Shown here one piece after another: positions 30,592 through 39,785 of a stretch of 64,000 bases of DNA. This DNA is from Rikenella sp031551865 (lineage in GTDB: Bacteria > Bacteroidota > Bacteroidia > Bacteroidales > Rikenellaceae), in assembly GCA_031551865.1 (NCBI GenBank), contig JAVBMY010000005.1, positions 1 through 64,000 on the forward strand. Reading direction: 5' to 3'. Made by a program: the position numbers and the translations under genes. Numbering within the stretch: position 1 is the stretch's first letter; each line of letters starts with the position of its first letter. Under the pieces are notes generated by a model that saw only the letters and a list, made by a program, of their open reading frames with translations, was not told the DNA's origin and did not search any database.

Positions 30592-32154
30592 TCAGAATAT
30601 AGGACCGTCTTCGATAAGATCGTCTCCAAGATCATATTCATGCTCGAAGTTCGGATCGGCGATCACCTGCTTGGTAAACCAATTGGAATAGACTGCGACA
30701 CCATTCTCAACTTTGCGCATTCTCGCCGTTATGGTATAAGTCCCCGGCCCGCCGAATTGCACAACTGCATGGGCTTTGTTGTCCGGATCCAAGATTATGT
30801 TCAACCAACTCCCGTCCCGGGTCAGATTCCACTCGACCTCAACCCCGGCGGGAATCACGACAGTGCGGTCGAAGCTGTTCCTCAGCCTGAAATTGCGTGT
30901 CCTCATCGGTTTTGTAACGGATTCGCCGGCGATATACGACACTTCTGGGAAGGCAGCGTACGGCTGGACATTGGCCCTGAATGGATAAGTTACGGTATAA
31001 CCGGAAGCCCCTCCTGGGTTAGAAATATATACCTCTGCGTATATATCTTTTATTCCGGGCGTAGCCGATACGAAGGTAGCGCTCCATGATACCGAGGAAA
31101 CTTTACTGACGGCCGGATCAGCGCAATACCAGCGCGAGACATACCCGGGAATCGACAAATGACCAAGCGGAACTGTGCAGGTGAACTGCAGGGTTGCCGT
31201 AGGATAGGCCGGAGACGTTGCAATAGGAGCTGAGGGGGGAGTAACAGGAGGATTAGGCTCGGAAGGCTTTTCGGGTTCTTTGGGCTCTCCCCCTGGAGGA
31301 GTCGTAGGACAAACACAAAGATATTTGTGACACTTGGAACATGTGGGGCCATTCGTATTACAACCACACTCCCCAAAGATATTATAAAACTGATGGCATG
31401 TATTGCAGAACGATGCCGCAGAACATCCGGCACAACCCATCTCAGCCTCCGTTCCGTGTATCATACATCCCTCGCCACCCAGGGTCATCATCATCACACT
31501 GACATCCCCGAACAGGGCGGCCACATCATCCACACCGGGTTCGGCACCGCTGCTTTGGTCATAGACCCGGGCGGTCATCACACCGTTGTCGTACCGGTCG
31601 GCATTGACGATTGAGCCCTCGATGTTCTGATAGATCACTACGCCCGAGAAGTCTCCCTTATCGCCGAGATGCCGGAAAGTTCGTCCGTAATTCTTATGCG
31701 AAACATAATAATCGGGCGTGGGGATGATCGTAGCCACATAGGCGTAAGTACCCTCCCATACCGGATGGTCGTACCATGTATTCACCAGCAACTTCTGCGT
31801 GACCTCGACCCTCCGGCTGCTATTATCCGTGTTGTAGACTGCGGCATAGGCATTTTTAGCAGCGATCGGGACTTCGACACCCGACACTCCTGCGATTCCG
31901 GTACACACCGCACGATCCCAAGAGGGCGCAAAATCGCCCGGGGAGAGTTTTTCATAGTGGCCGGAATGGCCTTCCAGCCAACTGTTGTGCCCGCCACCCT
32001 TGGTTGACATCATGCTGTTTTCGAAGAACTCGCGGGCAGCCTGGACAGTTTTAGCATCCGCCGGTGTGCCGTCCGGCGGCGATGAAAGGTCTTTCTGACA
32101 GGACATCGACACGAAGCCCGCCATCACCGTTGCGAGTAATAGAATTCTTTTCAT
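30592..32154 (-). CDS. Cys-rich lipoprotein with C-terminal domain shared with the 62-64 kb protease-like protein
   Basis: A 520-residue lipoprotein (lipobox SMSC, Cys19). Residues 20-225 are not recognised. Residues about 229-283 are strikingly Cys-rich (11 cysteines, arranged GCAGC, FCNTC, ECGC, TCSKC, LCVC). A Pro-rich linker follows (PPGGEPKEPEKPSEPNPP), then a 200-residue C-terminal region. That region is clearly paralogous to the end of the protein encoded at 62368-64000: shared GYVSRWY, SGYTVTY, GVEVEW, QFGGPGTYTI and NGVAVYSNW. It is probably surface-exposed; function unknown. The cysteines could form a disulfide-linked or metal-binding knot. The gene is alone on its strand, between the Crp regulator remnant region and the sulfatase gene. 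Confidence 0.8.
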   Translation of the reverse strand: MKRILLLATVMAGFVSMSCQKDLSSPPDGTPADAKTVQAAREFFENSMMSTKGGGHNSWLEGHSGHYEKLSPGDFAPSWDRAVCTGIAGVSGVEVPIAAKNAYAAVYNTDNSSRRVEVTQKLLVNTWYDHPVWEGTYAYVATIIPTPDYYVSHKNYGRTFRHLGDKGDFSGVVIYQNIEGSIVNADRYDNGVMTARVYDQSSGAEPGVDDVAALFGDVSVMMMTLGGEGCMIHGTEAEMGCAGCSAASFCNTCHQFYNIFGECGCNTNGPTCSKCHKYLCVCPTTPPGGEPKEPEKPSEPNPPVTPPSAPIATSPAYPTATLQFTCTVPLGHLSIPGYVSRWYCADPAVSKVSSVSWSATFVSATPGIKDIYAEVYISNPGGASGYTVTYPFRANVQPYAAFPEVSYIAGESVTKPMRTRNFRLRNSFDRTVVIPAGVEVEWNLTRDGSWLNIILDPDNKAHAVVQFGGPGTYTITARMRKVENGVAVYSNWFTKQVIADPNFEHEYDLGDDLIEDGPIF

Positions 32155-32632
32155 AAAACAAACTATTTAAGTATTAGTAGTTAAGAAAATCACGGCATAC
32201 ACCGTTTCCTGTAAATATAGTAAATATAATCCATATATAGAACTCCATATACTAAAATAATGAAAATAAACATAGGGGTATCATCCAATGATATTCCTAA
32301 AGCCCGAGCAGGCGGACGGCTACCCCTACCCTCCCGGTAGGCCTATTTGCAAGAGTCCGGGACATATATCCGGACAAAAGGAGATTTACCCGGGCCCGGA
32401 AACCTCTCCCTTCTCCGGCAGACCAGCCCCTCCCCTTCTCCTCCCGGATACCGCACACAACTTCCCGAACGAAATTCCGGAGTTCCGCATGCCACGGAAA
32501 TAGCATTGATCTGTACAAGACATGAAACGAGGAGGGCGCTGATTCCTCAGCGCCCTCCCTTCTTGATTCCACCTGAACCTCTGGCAGGATTTACGATGTT
32601 CTCGTATTTTCTTCGGGGTTCACGTTATACAC
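32155..32632. other. Gene-free region between lipoprotein and sulfatase genes
   Basis: The part next to the lipoprotein gene (32155-32290) is AT-rich and probably holds its promoter and leader. The rest contains no convincing coding frame. A perfect 12-bp GC-rich inverted repeat (GGAGGGCGCTGA / TCAGCGCCCTCC, 32531-32558) lies about 75 bp after the sulfatase stop codon; it has no T tract, so its role as terminator is uncertain. Confidence 0.5.
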
Positions 32633-35062
32633 CTATTGTGCCCGCATTTTGGCTTCGAATTCCCTTTCGACATCGATATAGGCATCGTTGGCTACGTCGA
32701 AATTGACTTTCTTGATTTCACCGCCGCCTGTGAACGGGTATTTATAGCCGTAATCCTTGCTGACCGGGTCGCCGGTGTCGTACCCGACACAAAGACCTTC
32801 GCCGCTATTGAGCGTGAAACGGCCGGCTTGCGTGCGGAACGGCGCCTGCGCCACCATCTGGTCGTCGATATACAGTTTCATGGTACCGAGGCATTCTGAT
32901 TTCTCGGTCATTCTGTCCTTGACAAATTCCACACCGATAATGTGTTTTCCGGTAGGCATGGCGTAACTCAACCTTTGGATCGGCTCAAGGCCCAGGAAGT
33001 TGTATTCGAAGTTTACCTTATTGTCTTTCAGGTACATGGTATATCCGCCGAAACGTGAGCCCTGCGAAACGATAACACCTTTGGAGCCGCTCGTCAGGTC
33101 GACCTCGGCCAGGATCTTGAACGAACGGGCAGCCGTACGCACCGCATTGGCTTCGGGCACTTCGGTGGTATTCGGATAGTAGGTGTAACGGCCGTCGGCA
33201 GGCACTGCCGGATCGTATTCGTATTTAATATACTCAAGGATCGCGAGGTCGTTCAACGGAAGCACATTGTTTTTCTTGGCTTCTTCCATCCACAGGTTTT
33301 TCATCTCCTCTACTTTCTCGGGGTATTTTGCCGCTAAGTTCGTAGATTGAGAGCGGTCGACATCGGTGTGGTACAGTTCCCACTTGTCCTGATCGAAATG
33401 GCCCAGATTCGACGGCATCGGGCCGTGCACTGCGGTAGCCATCCAGCCGTCTTTCCAGAGGCCTCGCGTACCGAGCATCTCGTAGTATTGGATATGCTTC
33501 TGGGTAGGCGCATTGGCGTCATCGAAACTCGAAACCATGGAAACACCGGCCAGCGGGGTTTGTTTAATGCCGTGTACCGTATCAGGCATCTCTACTCCGC
33601 AAACTTCCAGAATGGTAGGAACAATATCCGTAACGTGATAGTACTGGCTGCGCAACTCGCCGCGGGCCTTAATGCCTTTGGGCCACGAGATTACCAACGG
33701 ATCGCAGGTACCCCCGCTGTAACCCGAGTAACGCTTGAACATCTTGTAGGGGGTCGAGAACGCCATCGCCCATCCTGTAGGATAGTGATTGTAGGTTTCG
33801 GGCGAACCGAGTTTGTCCATCATGGCGATATTATTTTTGATATCATCAGGATAGGAATTAAAGTAGTAGGTTTCATTGATCGTGCCGTTGGGACTGCCTT
33901 CACCCGAAGCGCCGTTGTCGGCACAATAAATAACCAGAGTGTTATCCAGCTGTCCCGATTCTTCGAGATAATCGATTACCCGACCCACCTGCGCATCGGT
34001 ATATTCCGAGAAACCGGCGAATACCTCAGCCATCCGCGAGAACAATTTCTTTTCCTCGGCCGAGAGTGTGTTCCACGGGCGTACCATATCCAGTTCGGAG
34101 GCAATTCCTTGAGGAAGAGGATTCTCGGGCGTCAGCTTCGTGCCTTTGGGCAATATGCCCTTGTCGATCATGCGTTTGAGGACCCATTCGCGGTAAGCGT
34201 CATAACCGGCGTCGAATTTGCCTTTGTATTTGTCGATATATTCTTGGGGTGCCTGGTGGGGAGCATGGTTAGCACCGGGATTATACCACATATACCAGGG
34301 CTTGTCGGGACTGGCTTGTTTAGAGTCGCGGATGTATTGGATCGCCTTGTCGGCCAGGTCTTTCGACAAGTGATAACCCTGTTCGGGCAAGTAGGGTTGC
34401 TCGATGGTGTGGTTGTCCTCGGTCAGGGCAGGATACCATTGGTTGCTTTCAGCGCCGACGAAGCCATAGAAACGGTCGAAGCCCAATGCCAGCGGCCAGT
34501 CTTGTTTGGAAGCGCCCATACCGAAAGCGTCGACGGGCACGTTGTGGTTCTTCCCGATCCAGAAGGTCGAATAACCTGCCTCGCGCAAAATGGTGGCGAT
34601 AGTCGCATTCGACTCGGGAATGTGTCCGCTGTAACCGGGAAAGCCGGTGGCCGACTCGGAAATACTTCCGTAGCCGTTTTGGTGGTGGTTGCGCCCGGTA
34701 AGCATACACGAGCGCGTGGGCGACGACACCGAGGTGGTATGCCACTGCGTATAGGTGATGCCATTAGCCGCCAAGCGGTCGAGGGTCGGCATATTGACCG
34801 CCCCGCCATACGTCGACCAGGTTGCCTGGCCGGTATCGTCATACAGGATAATCAGTACGTTGGGCGAGTCCTTCGGCGCCTTGGGATAAAGGAATGCCTC
34901 CCAGTCCGGTTTGGAGTCCCTGATATCCAGTTCGATGGTTCCCTCGAACTTTTTGTTAGCCTCCTGGGCCGCAGCCTGCTGGGCAGACAGGCCCACAGAG
35001 CACAAAGCCGTGGTGGCCAACAAGGCTTTGTTTTGATGAGGTTTAGCAAAGTGTTTTTTCAT
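32633..35062 (-). CDS. Sulfatase (arylsulfatase, large Ser-type)
   Basis: An 809-residue exported sulfatase with an N-terminal signal peptide (cleavage near AAAQ-E, about 33). The metal-binding start LYDDTG (D75, D76) and the active-site motif S113-S-P-T-R with the following TGR are clear. The first residue is Ser, so formylglycine would come from serine, as done by the radical-SAM enzyme anSME; no such enzyme is in this window. Other sulfatase landmarks are GKNHN, the HAPHQAP stretch and YCADNGASGEGSP. The C-terminal 200 residues form a beta-rich domain (KGVIVSQGSRFGGY), seen in large arylsulfatases of this length. Substrate unknown; host mucin or glycosaminoglycan sulfates are plausible. 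It is a single-gene unit. Confidence 0.93.
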   Translation of the reverse strand: MKKHFAKPHQNKALLATTALCSVGLSAQQAAAQEANKKFEGTIELDIRDSKPDWEAFLYPKAPKDSPNVLIILYDDTGQATWSTYGGAVNMPTLDRLAANGITYTQWHTTSVSSPTRSCMLTGRNHHQNGYGSISESATGFPGYSGHIPESNATIATILREAGYSTFWIGKNHNVPVDAFGMGASKQDWPLALGFDRFYGFVGAESNQWYPALTEDNHTIEQPYLPEQGYHLSKDLADKAIQYIRDSKQASPDKPWYMWYNPGANHAPHQAPQEYIDKYKGKFDAGYDAYREWVLKRMIDKGILPKGTKLTPENPLPQGIASELDMVRPWNTLSAEEKKLFSRMAEVFAGFSEYTDAQVGRVIDYLEESGQLDNTLVIYCADNGASGEGSPNGTINETYYFNSYPDDIKNNIAMMDKLGSPETYNHYPTGWAMAFSTPYKMFKRYSGYSGGTCDPLVISWPKGIKARGELRSQYYHVTDIVPTILEVCGVEMPDTVHGIKQTPLAGVSMVSSFDDANAPTQKHIQYYEMLGTRGLWKDGWMATAVHGPMPSNLGHFDQDKWELYHTDVDRSQSTNLAAKYPEKVEEMKNLWMEEAKKNNVLPLNDLAILEYIKYEYDPAVPADGRYTYYPNTTEVPEANAVRTAARSFKILAEVDLTSGSKGVIVSQGSRFGGYTMYLKDNKVNFEYNFLGLEPIQRLSYAMPTGKHIIGVEFVKDRMTEKSECLGTMKLYIDDQMVAQAPFRTQAGRFTLNSGEGLCVGYDTGDPVSKDYGYKYPFTGGGEIKKVNFDVANDAYIDVEREFEAKMRAQ

Positions 35063-35292
35063 AGTCTCGATGGTTAATGGAGTGAAGTATGGTCAGGCCG
35101 ATAAAACCGAAAACTTGTTCCATGGTACTCACTGTCCGTATCGTTTCGGTTGGCCGGTTGGGCAATAGATACAAAAGGTAAAGCCGAGGGTTCGGTAAAG
35201 CGGTGGAAGTGACCCGCGCCGCTGTTCTGCGTTGCGGTAATCACACCAATAATCATACCAAAAAAAGAAAGAGGAGATAGAAATTGAACACC

Positions 35293-35360
35293 ATCCGTTA
35301 TTTTTCACGCCCGGTATAGTCATCATGGATAGACTATACCGGGCGTGAAAAATAACGGAT
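35293..35360. repeat. Perfect 29-bp inverted repeat with 10-nt loop
   Basis: The arms 35293-35321 and 35332-35360 are exact reverse complements, with core sequence CGCCCGGTATAGTC and flanking ATCCGTTATTTTTCA. The loop is ATCATGGATA. A partial extra copy (CCCGGCGTGAAAA) lies about 50 bp to the right, near 35410. It sits between the sulfatase promoter region and the end of locus III and could act as a terminator or protein-binding site. It does not resemble the GC-stem/T-tract terminators elsewhere in the window. Confidence 0.85.
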
Positions 35361-35502
35361 AAATACAACGTACTGGTTAACAGGGGTACCCGGTTCCTCA
35401 GATGATACCCGGCGTGAAAAGCGACGACTGAACCTCAACGTAGCGAGATTTAACCGAATGGTTGCCACCGCGCGCGCCGGACACCGGAACGGATGGTTCG
35501 GG

Positions 35503-37452
35503 CTATTCGGCGTCAGACAGGCCGAAACGGAATTTATCGAGCTCGTAGTTGTGGTGGAGTTCCGCTGCGCTCAATACGCGGTCGTAGAAGCGGAATGCGT
35601 AGATACGGCCCGAGAAGTTAATGGAAAGGTCGCCGCAATAGAATTTACCGAATGTGAGCATGGCCGGCAGGTCTGTCGTCGTTGACCCGAGCGGGCCCGT
35701 ATTCCAGGGCAAAGGGCCTGCTTTGAGTTTCTGTTCGTGGTATACCACTTTCTCGCCGCACATGGCGGTCATGTTGACGCCGTCGAATAGAATCACCACC
35801 CGGCGTTTGGTCCCCGCCATATTCCCGATGGAATAGTTCTGTCCGTTCCACTTGCCGCCGGCGATAAATCCCATGCCGTTCGGGTAGGCCTCTACCCCCG
35901 CGACCACATAACGTCCGGTGGGATCGTTCGGACCGATCATGAATCCGTAAAGGTCGCACCCTGACCCACTTGTGTTCTTTCCGGGTTCAGACCAGAAGAC
36001 GGTCTCGATAGTGAATTGTTGGGGCCTGAGCAGGTCGTCGTTGTAGACCATCGAACATTGGGACCCTTTCCCGGCAGTCATCGCCGGAGTCTCTGCGGTC
36101 CCGCTGATCGGGTATCCGGGGACAGCATCGCTGAACACCAGGCAGTCGGCGCCCCACCCGCTCTGGTCGTTATAGGTAAACCCGTAAAGCGGCATGCAAT
36201 ATTTCCCTTCGGTGTCCGGGGCGATGTTCTTCCAGCGGTTGCGCGCCCCTGCCGTCGAATCGACATAATTGGTTTCGACCCTTTGGTATGATGGCGAGTA
36301 ATTGAACCGGGTCGAGTTCCACCGCATCAGGTAGGGGTCTCTTACCGTTTTAGTGGTTTGGTTGGTCACCTGGGGGGCTTTCCGGCCGTTGTTGTATATG
36401 CCGTCGTAATGCAACAGGAGTCCGCCGGTCTCGTACCATTCGTCCCCGGCTTTGATGATCCTGACATCCGAGGTGATGTCGTCGAGTCCGTTCGTCCCAT
36501 TGATCCGAATGTCCACGTTGTAGATGCAGTTTCGAATCAGGTCGTAGTTAGTGAAGTTATCCTTGCCCAAGAACACGCGATAATAGAATGTTTCGCCTGA
36601 CGTGTTTTCCAGCGTAAATTCAAGGTAGGTGGCCAGGGGAGGCGCTCCGTTGACTGCAGCACTGCTCTTATCGCCTCCCGTTCCACGCCTGTTTTCGGGA
36701 AGATAGACCGATCCGGTGGCCGTACGCTGGTCGGCGGCCGGGTAGAAGAAGTCGCTTACCAGAAATTCATCGGCGGTCAGGGGCGCATCCTGATCGGTTC
36801 GTCCCCAGAAATACGTGGCCCCCGGAACGTTGCCGAAGCGTACGTTACGGATGCGGAAACCGTCGAGATCCGGATTGGATTCGTTGATCGTGATGTTATA
36901 GTTCACCTTGGCCACCTGCCGTTTCAGGGGCACAACCACATTCCCGCTCTCGGAACCTGTCAGGGTGACTTTCCCCGTCATCGTCAGGGCATCCTGGGGG
37001 GCGGTCGTGACCGGCGTGTTGAAGTTCAGGCCGGAGTTGACAATACGCAGGTGGGACATCACGTCGCTCTCCAGGCCGACAAAGTTGAAATAATTGGAAT
37101 ACAAGGGGGTACCGCCCGAAGTCATGCCGACATTGGCCGCTACATAGACCACATAGCCGGCATCATTCCCGGTCGACACGTTGGGGATCGTAAGCGAGGC
37201 AGTGCCTCCGGACGACAGCGTCTTCACGGTGAACTGAGCGTCGTCGGGACTGAATACCATCACCACGACGTTATAGATTTTGTCCTCATTGAGGGGGCCG
37301 CGCGTCGAAACGACCTCAAGATCATCAGGAACCAGTTGCAGGGTCAGCGTTTTCCCTTCTCCTTCCGGACGGATGTCCGGCTCCTGCTTCGTACAGGAGA
37401 CCGCTCCCGTCAGGAGGAGGGCGATCGCGGCTATGATGGATGTATTTCTCAT
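35503..37452 (-). CDS. Fimbrillin-like lipoprotein with C-terminal LamG-like domain (locus III tip)
   Basis: A 649-residue lipoprotein (lipobox AVSC, Cys20) with a TRG site near residue 51 and a fimbrillin/DUF4906-like N-terminal half (IYNVVVMVFSPDD, KRQVAKVNYNITIN). From about residue 465 it has a concanavalin A-like LamG domain: QFTIETVFW, then GRIYAFRFYDRVLSAAELHHNY, the typical LamG_3 ending. The LamG fold usually binds carbohydrate or matrix proteins, so this is the likely adhesive tip of locus III. It is the last gene of the operon, 10 bp after the preceding fimbrillin. The N-terminal assignment is moderately sure and the LamG call strong. Confidence 0.85.
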   Translation of the reverse strand: MRNTSIIAAIALLLTGAVSCTKQEPDIRPEGEGKTLTLQLVPDDLEVVSTRGPLNEDKIYNVVVMVFSPDDAQFTVKTLSSGGTASLTIPNVSTGNDAGYVVYVAANVGMTSGGTPLYSNYFNFVGLESDVMSHLRIVNSGLNFNTPVTTAPQDALTMTGKVTLTGSESGNVVVPLKRQVAKVNYNITINESNPDLDGFRIRNVRFGNVPGATYFWGRTDQDAPLTADEFLVSDFFYPAADQRTATGSVYLPENRRGTGGDKSSAAVNGAPPLATYLEFTLENTSGETFYYRVFLGKDNFTNYDLIRNCIYNVDIRINGTNGLDDITSDVRIIKAGDEWYETGGLLLHYDGIYNNGRKAPQVTNQTTKTVRDPYLMRWNSTRFNYSPSYQRVETNYVDSTAGARNRWKNIAPDTEGKYCMPLYGFTYNDQSGWGADCLVFSDAVPGYPISGTAETPAMTAGKGSQCSMVYNDDLLRPQQFTIETVFWSEPGKNTSGSGCDLYGFMIGPNDPTGRYVVAGVEAYPNGMGFIAGGKWNGQNYSIGNMAGTKRRVVILFDGVNMTAMCGEKVVYHEQKLKAGPLPWNTGPLGSTTTDLPAMLTFGKFYCGDLSINFSGRIYAFRFYDRVLSAAELHHNYELDKFRFGLSDAE

Positions 37453-37462
37453 GATCCGTTTC

Positions 37463-38635
37463 TCAATTAAATGTCGTACCCCAGGTGAAGGTGTCGTCCC
37501 AGTTTCCCGTTTGCTCTGCCGTGATCGAGATGGGGTGCTGTGGCGGGTCTAACTTATTGACCCGCAATTTGAATATGTACCGTTTCCCGCTTTCGAAAGT
37601 CACGGCCTGGGCAATGTATCGGCGGTAGGTATATTCCCATGGGGCTGAGCTCGTTTCGCGCCAACGCAGGGCGATAAGGAATTCCACTTCGGCTTGTTGT
37701 CCGGGTTCGGGCAGGAAGTCGGTGCGGGTCGTGGGCACGGGAGGCACGATGACGGTACGGCGAAGGTACGGTCTTCCGCCGGGCGTGGCACCCGTTACGG
37801 CATCCGGTACCGCAGTACCGGCAGCGGCGTCAGCCTTGAAGATCGAGTTTTTCGATGTCAGGGTCCGTTTGATTTTGACATCGGGATCCGGCCCCGCAAT
37901 ATCGAAATACCCTTCGGTGGAAATTGCGGTTCCGAGCACTACCACGCGGTCAAGCATCAATTCGTCGTCGGCATCCCAGCCGGAGTCATGGCTACGCGAG
38001 ATCTGGAATTCGATCAGCGACAGGATATGTTCGAACCGGAGGTCGACCGTCCAGGTCGATGAGATGCCATAATCGAACGTTTGGTTTCGAACGGGGACCG
38101 CACGCATCACATTACACAGGGGCATGTTCGCCACGGCCTGGTCTTGCAGGATGGTGAACTGTATCTGCTGCGAGTTGTCGCAGTTAGTCACGATTTGTGT
38201 TTTCCCCGAGGGCGCCCAGGGATAGTAGGCATAGAAGTCGTAGCCTTTGTTGTTGATCGGCACGCTGATTTGGGGCTGGGCGGGGTTAGAGCCCAGGTTG
38301 GTCCACTTCGAACTGCTGGCGACATTGTAATAACCGACGTTGAAGTAATTTTTATAGATGTCTTCCAGCGCAAGCGGTTGGGAGGGATCCGGGTTGTGTC
38401 TGGTCATGAATATCCCGATCACGTCGTCGTTGGCGAATGTGGTACTTTCGTAGGATGTGGTACCGTATCCGGCTCCGTTGGCCCGTGTGGCGACATCGGC
38501 CGAGAAGGGCGAGTTCCCGATGGTGGCCCCGAATTCCAGGGCCGCGGTTTCAGCTACGGGCTCATCCTGTTGCCGGCACGATGCGAGAAGGAGTGCGGCC
38601 ACTACACTTATGTAAAACTGTCGTTTCATCGTCAT
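37463..38635 (-). CDS. Fimbrillin family protein (Mfa_like_1 type, locus III)
   Basis: A 390-residue lipoprotein (lipobox LASC, Cys20) with a TRA site near residue 51. The order FANDDVIGIFM, YDFYAYYPWA and RFEHILSLIEFQI is typical of Mfa_like_1/fimbrillin proteins. Its ATG overlaps the stop codon of the preceding gene (ATGA), indicating translational coupling; that is why 38635 is preferred over the ATG at 38629. It is one of four fimbrillin paralogues in a row in this locus, followed by the LamG tip. It is probably an accessory shaft or tip-adaptor subunit. Confidence 0.83.
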   Translation of the reverse strand: MTMKRQFYISVVAALLLASCRQQDEPVAETAALEFGATIGNSPFSADVATRANGAGYGTTSYESTTFANDDVIGIFMTRHNPDPSQPLALEDIYKNYFNVGYYNVASSSKWTNLGSNPAQPQISVPINNKGYDFYAYYPWAPSGKTQIVTNCDNSQQIQFTILQDQAVANMPLCNVMRAVPVRNQTFDYGISSTWTVDLRFEHILSLIEFQISRSHDSGWDADDELMLDRVVVLGTAISTEGYFDIAGPDPDVKIKRTLTSKNSIFKADAAAGTAVPDAVTGATPGGRPYLRRTVIVPPVPTTRTDFLPEPGQQAEVEFLIALRWRETSSAPWEYTYRRYIAQAVTFESGKRYIFKLRVNKLDPPQHPISITAEQTGNWDDTFTWGTTFN

Positions 38636-39771
38636 ATCTGTTCGTCGTATTCATCTCCGGGCTCCCAGTCTTTGATGGGATTCGTGGGAAAAACAATTCC
38701 CGTGATGGAGACTCCGTCGTAAACTACTTTGATATTATACTCCGTACGGAATCCCTTCTTGAAAACCTTGCCGTCCAGCGCAGGGGTAATAAGCGTTCCT
38801 GCCGGGCTGTTTGCCGTCAGGCTGACGGCACTGCTCCAGAAACGAAGGTCTATCCGCAGGGAGAATTTGTTCTTGGCTACCGGATTTTCGGCGGCGCAGG
38901 GCAACACATAAAGGTCGCTGGCATAGGTGGACGTGGTGCCTGCATTGGTGCAACTCCCCAGCCGGGTACGGGTAAGCGTACCGCTAATATAAGGGTTGTT
39001 CATTGTCGGCACTTTGGTCGCCGGATTATCCGACGGACTGTTCAGCAGGTTAAGGGTCGGCAGCACGGTGCTACGGTTCACGGCGATCGAATCCGCTCCG
39101 AGCACATATGTTCCTTCGGCGCAAAGGTTGTCGATAGAAATGCCTTGATAGCGGTCTGTCGCTGCATTTTTTCCGGCAACGGGCAGGGCCAGGTAGGTAT
39201 TGCTTTCGGTATAGATATCCCGGAACGCTATAGCGGAGCAGTAGCGTGTCATATCGGGCAGGGCGATGGTGGCAGAAGCGATGTTCGATAGCGCGGGAAT
39301 CTGATAGCCGATCAGGGAGGTAGCCATAAAGTCTATGTTGTTTTTCACCGTGACGCTTTTGCCGTCGGTTTCGAGGGGGATGGCGGGCGAATAAGCATAG
39401 ATGTCGAAGTATCCCGGGTCGTTCTTGGCAAAGCAGGGAAGGGTCATGGCAGGGCCGTTGCCCGTGCGGGTGAAACCGAGGGCGTCGACGGTGCAGGCGG
39501 TCAACGATGCGTTGGCACCGTTACTGAAGTAGTAGGTATTGTCGGCCAGAAGCTCACGCGTGAAGTCGGGCGTGGTGGCTCCCTGGTGGCTGCGGTAGAC
39601 CACGATCCGCACCGTACGGTTCGCGGGGACGAATGCGCTCAGTGCCTTTGTCTGCGCCATGGCCGAGAAGTCGACGATGAACGTGCCGGGATCTGCGGCC
39701 GGTTCTTCTTTCTGGCACGATACGACGCCGACGGCTGCCACGAGCAGGAATATTTTCCAGATGTGCTTCAT
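38632..39771 (-). CDS. Fimbrillin family protein (locus III)
   Basis: A 379-residue lipoprotein (lipobox VVSC, Cys19) with a TKA site near residue 42. It shows fimbrillin-like strands (VRIVVYRSHQGA, GYFDIYAYSPAIP, YCSAIAFRDIY). Compared with its neighbours it is more divergent and I place it in the fimbrillin family mainly by the lipobox, TKA site, size and position. It ends within the start codon of the next gene (ATGA overlap), and begins 14 bp after the preceding fimbrillin. Probably a minor pilin. Confidence 0.75.
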   Translation of the reverse strand: MKHIWKIFLLVAAVGVVSCQKEEPAADPGTFIVDFSAMAQTKALSAFVPANRTVRIVVYRSHQGATTPDFTRELLADNTYYFSNGANASLTACTVDALGFTRTGNGPAMTLPCFAKNDPGYFDIYAYSPAIPLETDGKSVTVKNNIDFMATSLIGYQIPALSNIASATIALPDMTRYCSAIAFRDIYTESNTYLALPVAGKNAATDRYQGISIDNLCAEGTYVLGADSIAVNRSTVLPTLNLLNSPSDNPATKVPTMNNPYISGTLTRTRLGSCTNAGTTSTYASDLYVLPCAAENPVAKNKFSLRIDLRFWSSAVSLTANSPAGTLITPALDGKVFKKGFRTEYNIKVVYDGVSITGIVFPTNPIKDWEPGDEYDEQI

Positions 39772-39785
39772 ATCTTTTGGCTCTG

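Noticed and set aside
33347..35077. A 576-codon plus-strand frame opposite the sulfatase gene.
   Set aside because: Shadow frame; the sulfatase reading has all catalytic motifs in order.
35293..35360. Invertible promoter bounded by the perfect inverted repeat.
   Set aside because: The spacer is only 10 bp, too short to hold a promoter, and no recombinase gene is nearby.
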